Source: Stenopsyche tienmushanensis
Taxonomy: Eukaryota; Arthropoda; Insecta; Trichoptera; Stenopsychidae
Direction: 5' to 3'
NCBI GenBank assembly: GCA_008973525.1
Contig: WACJ01000117.1
Coordinates: 186,001 to 250,000, forward strand
Length of the DNA: 64,000 bases
Numbering within the stretch: position 1 is the first letter of the stretch; each line of letters starts with the position of its first letter. Of this stretch, positions 63,443 to 64,000 are shown piece after piece. The notes beneath the pieces were generated by a model that had not been told where the DNA came from, did not search any database, and worked only from the letters and a program-made list of their open reading frames with translations. Both the position numbers and the translations under genes were made by a program.

Positions 63443-63599
63443 TCTTCTACATTGAGCAGCAAATTAATCGATTTTTTGTGTATTGTTTGTGTAAAGAAAT
63501 GACATGTCTTGTATGCTATCAACAGTGTTTATTTACAATTGACTCTGCCTCGAATTGAAGATTGTCTTTTTTTGAATAAAAATAGTATGGGTGTCTAAT

Positions 63600-63662
63600 T
63601 TTCTGTAGCTTGGTCCCTATCTCGACGCTATAGAAGGTTTGAATGTATTGAATAAATAAAAT
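63600..63662 (+). repeat. Second copy of the dispersed hairpin repeat
   Basis: GGTCCCTATCTCGACGCTAT, then GAAGGTTTGAATGTATTGAA and an ATAAATAAAAT tail match 36685-36745. The left arm of the stem has changed (TGTAGCTTGG), so the hairpin is broken. It begins within a few bases of the right end of the mariner. Confidence 0.5.
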
Positions 63663-64000
63663 AATATCGTTTTTAAGCATTTCATTCGTATTAATAAATT
63701 TTAATGATCGCCAATTATGTATATCGTCCGAATGCTCTTATTATGCATGCAAAAATGAATTCAAAATGTTCTTTAAAACTCGTACAATAACCGGCTTACA
63801 TAAATGCGCAGATAAGTCCGACCATTATAACAATATGAATTTCTCCGAGTTCTTTGCAGTATGAAAAATGCATTGTAATCTCCATCTCCACCTGAGCACC
63901 CAGGCTAAATGGAGTAATAAATGCACCCTCGATAGAGGATCATGAATGAAAATCTCTCCGCGATTTTTCATCCGTTTTAATAAGGTCTTAAATCTTTTCA
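63663..64000. other. Spacer, no gene seen
   Basis: AT-rich to the window end; no feature recognised. Confidence 0.35.

Larger units (their letters stand above)
62404..63598 (-). mobile_element. mariner transposon, nearly full length
   Basis: About 1.2 kb, in keeping with the usual 1.3 kb of mariner elements. The right-hand tip on the minus strand reads TTAGACACCCATACTATTTT (from 63598) and the other tip on the plus strand TTAGGGTGTCCCATAAGTTT (from 62404); they share TTAG, CCCATA and a T-rich run, a decayed inverted repeat. TA precedes the left tip; the right flank is TT. It holds one transposase gene split by a frameshift. Confidence 0.75.

Overview
The window looks like nuclear DNA of an arthropod, most likely an insect. 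It is strongly AT-rich by eye. It carries tRNA genes with internal Pol III promoters and T-run terminators, and relics of many animal transposon groups: RTE-like, R1-like and jockey-like LINEs, a Penelope-like element, a Mutator-like transposase, hAT, mariner, piggyBac-like and LTR elements. I found no intact host protein-coding gene and nothing bacterial or plasmid-like. Almost every recognisable coding stretch is a broken piece of a transposon. Species assignment is not possible from this alone.

Left part (1-16 kb): a graveyard of two interspersed LINE families. Family A is RTE-like (APE endonuclease, RT with FADD, C-terminal segment with the motif MYGEAS, tail of short GTAA-type repeats). 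Family B is R1-clade-like (CCHC Gag, endonuclease with QEPY, RT with GAF..WW, C-terminus QFLTGH...DHVLW.CPG). Several loci are direct A/B fusions. Middle (16-38 kb): mostly AT-rich spacer with scattered elements: a long near-perfect hairpin, a TA-flanked inverted-repeat element, TTAA-flanked piggyBac-like MITEs, 3'-end fragments of family A, a family A endonuclease fused to a Gag zinc knuckle, and a hAT 5' half.

Right part (38.6-57.2 kb): the most distinctive region. Eleven sequence-identical tRNA-Gly(UCC) genes, ten on the minus strand and one on the plus strand, lie in 18.5 kb. Shared flanking DNA shows that at least two multi-gene blocks are segmental duplicates, later split by a hAT derivative and by jockey-like LINEs. 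All copies share a U4:U69 acceptor-stem mismatch. Between the two halves of the array lies a triple nest: a Penelope-like element (RT plus GIY-YIG) holds a family A LINE, which holds a 5'-truncated R1-like LINE (family C) with poly(A) tail; both insertions have recognisable target-site duplications. A Mutator-like transposase relic follows.

Right end (57-64 kb): LTR fragment with a tRNA-Leu-type primer site, a hAT-like short element, a LINE C-terminus, an AT-rich internal repeat, and a nearly full-length but frameshifted mariner. No genes here act together in a host pathway; the functional candidates are the tRNA genes.
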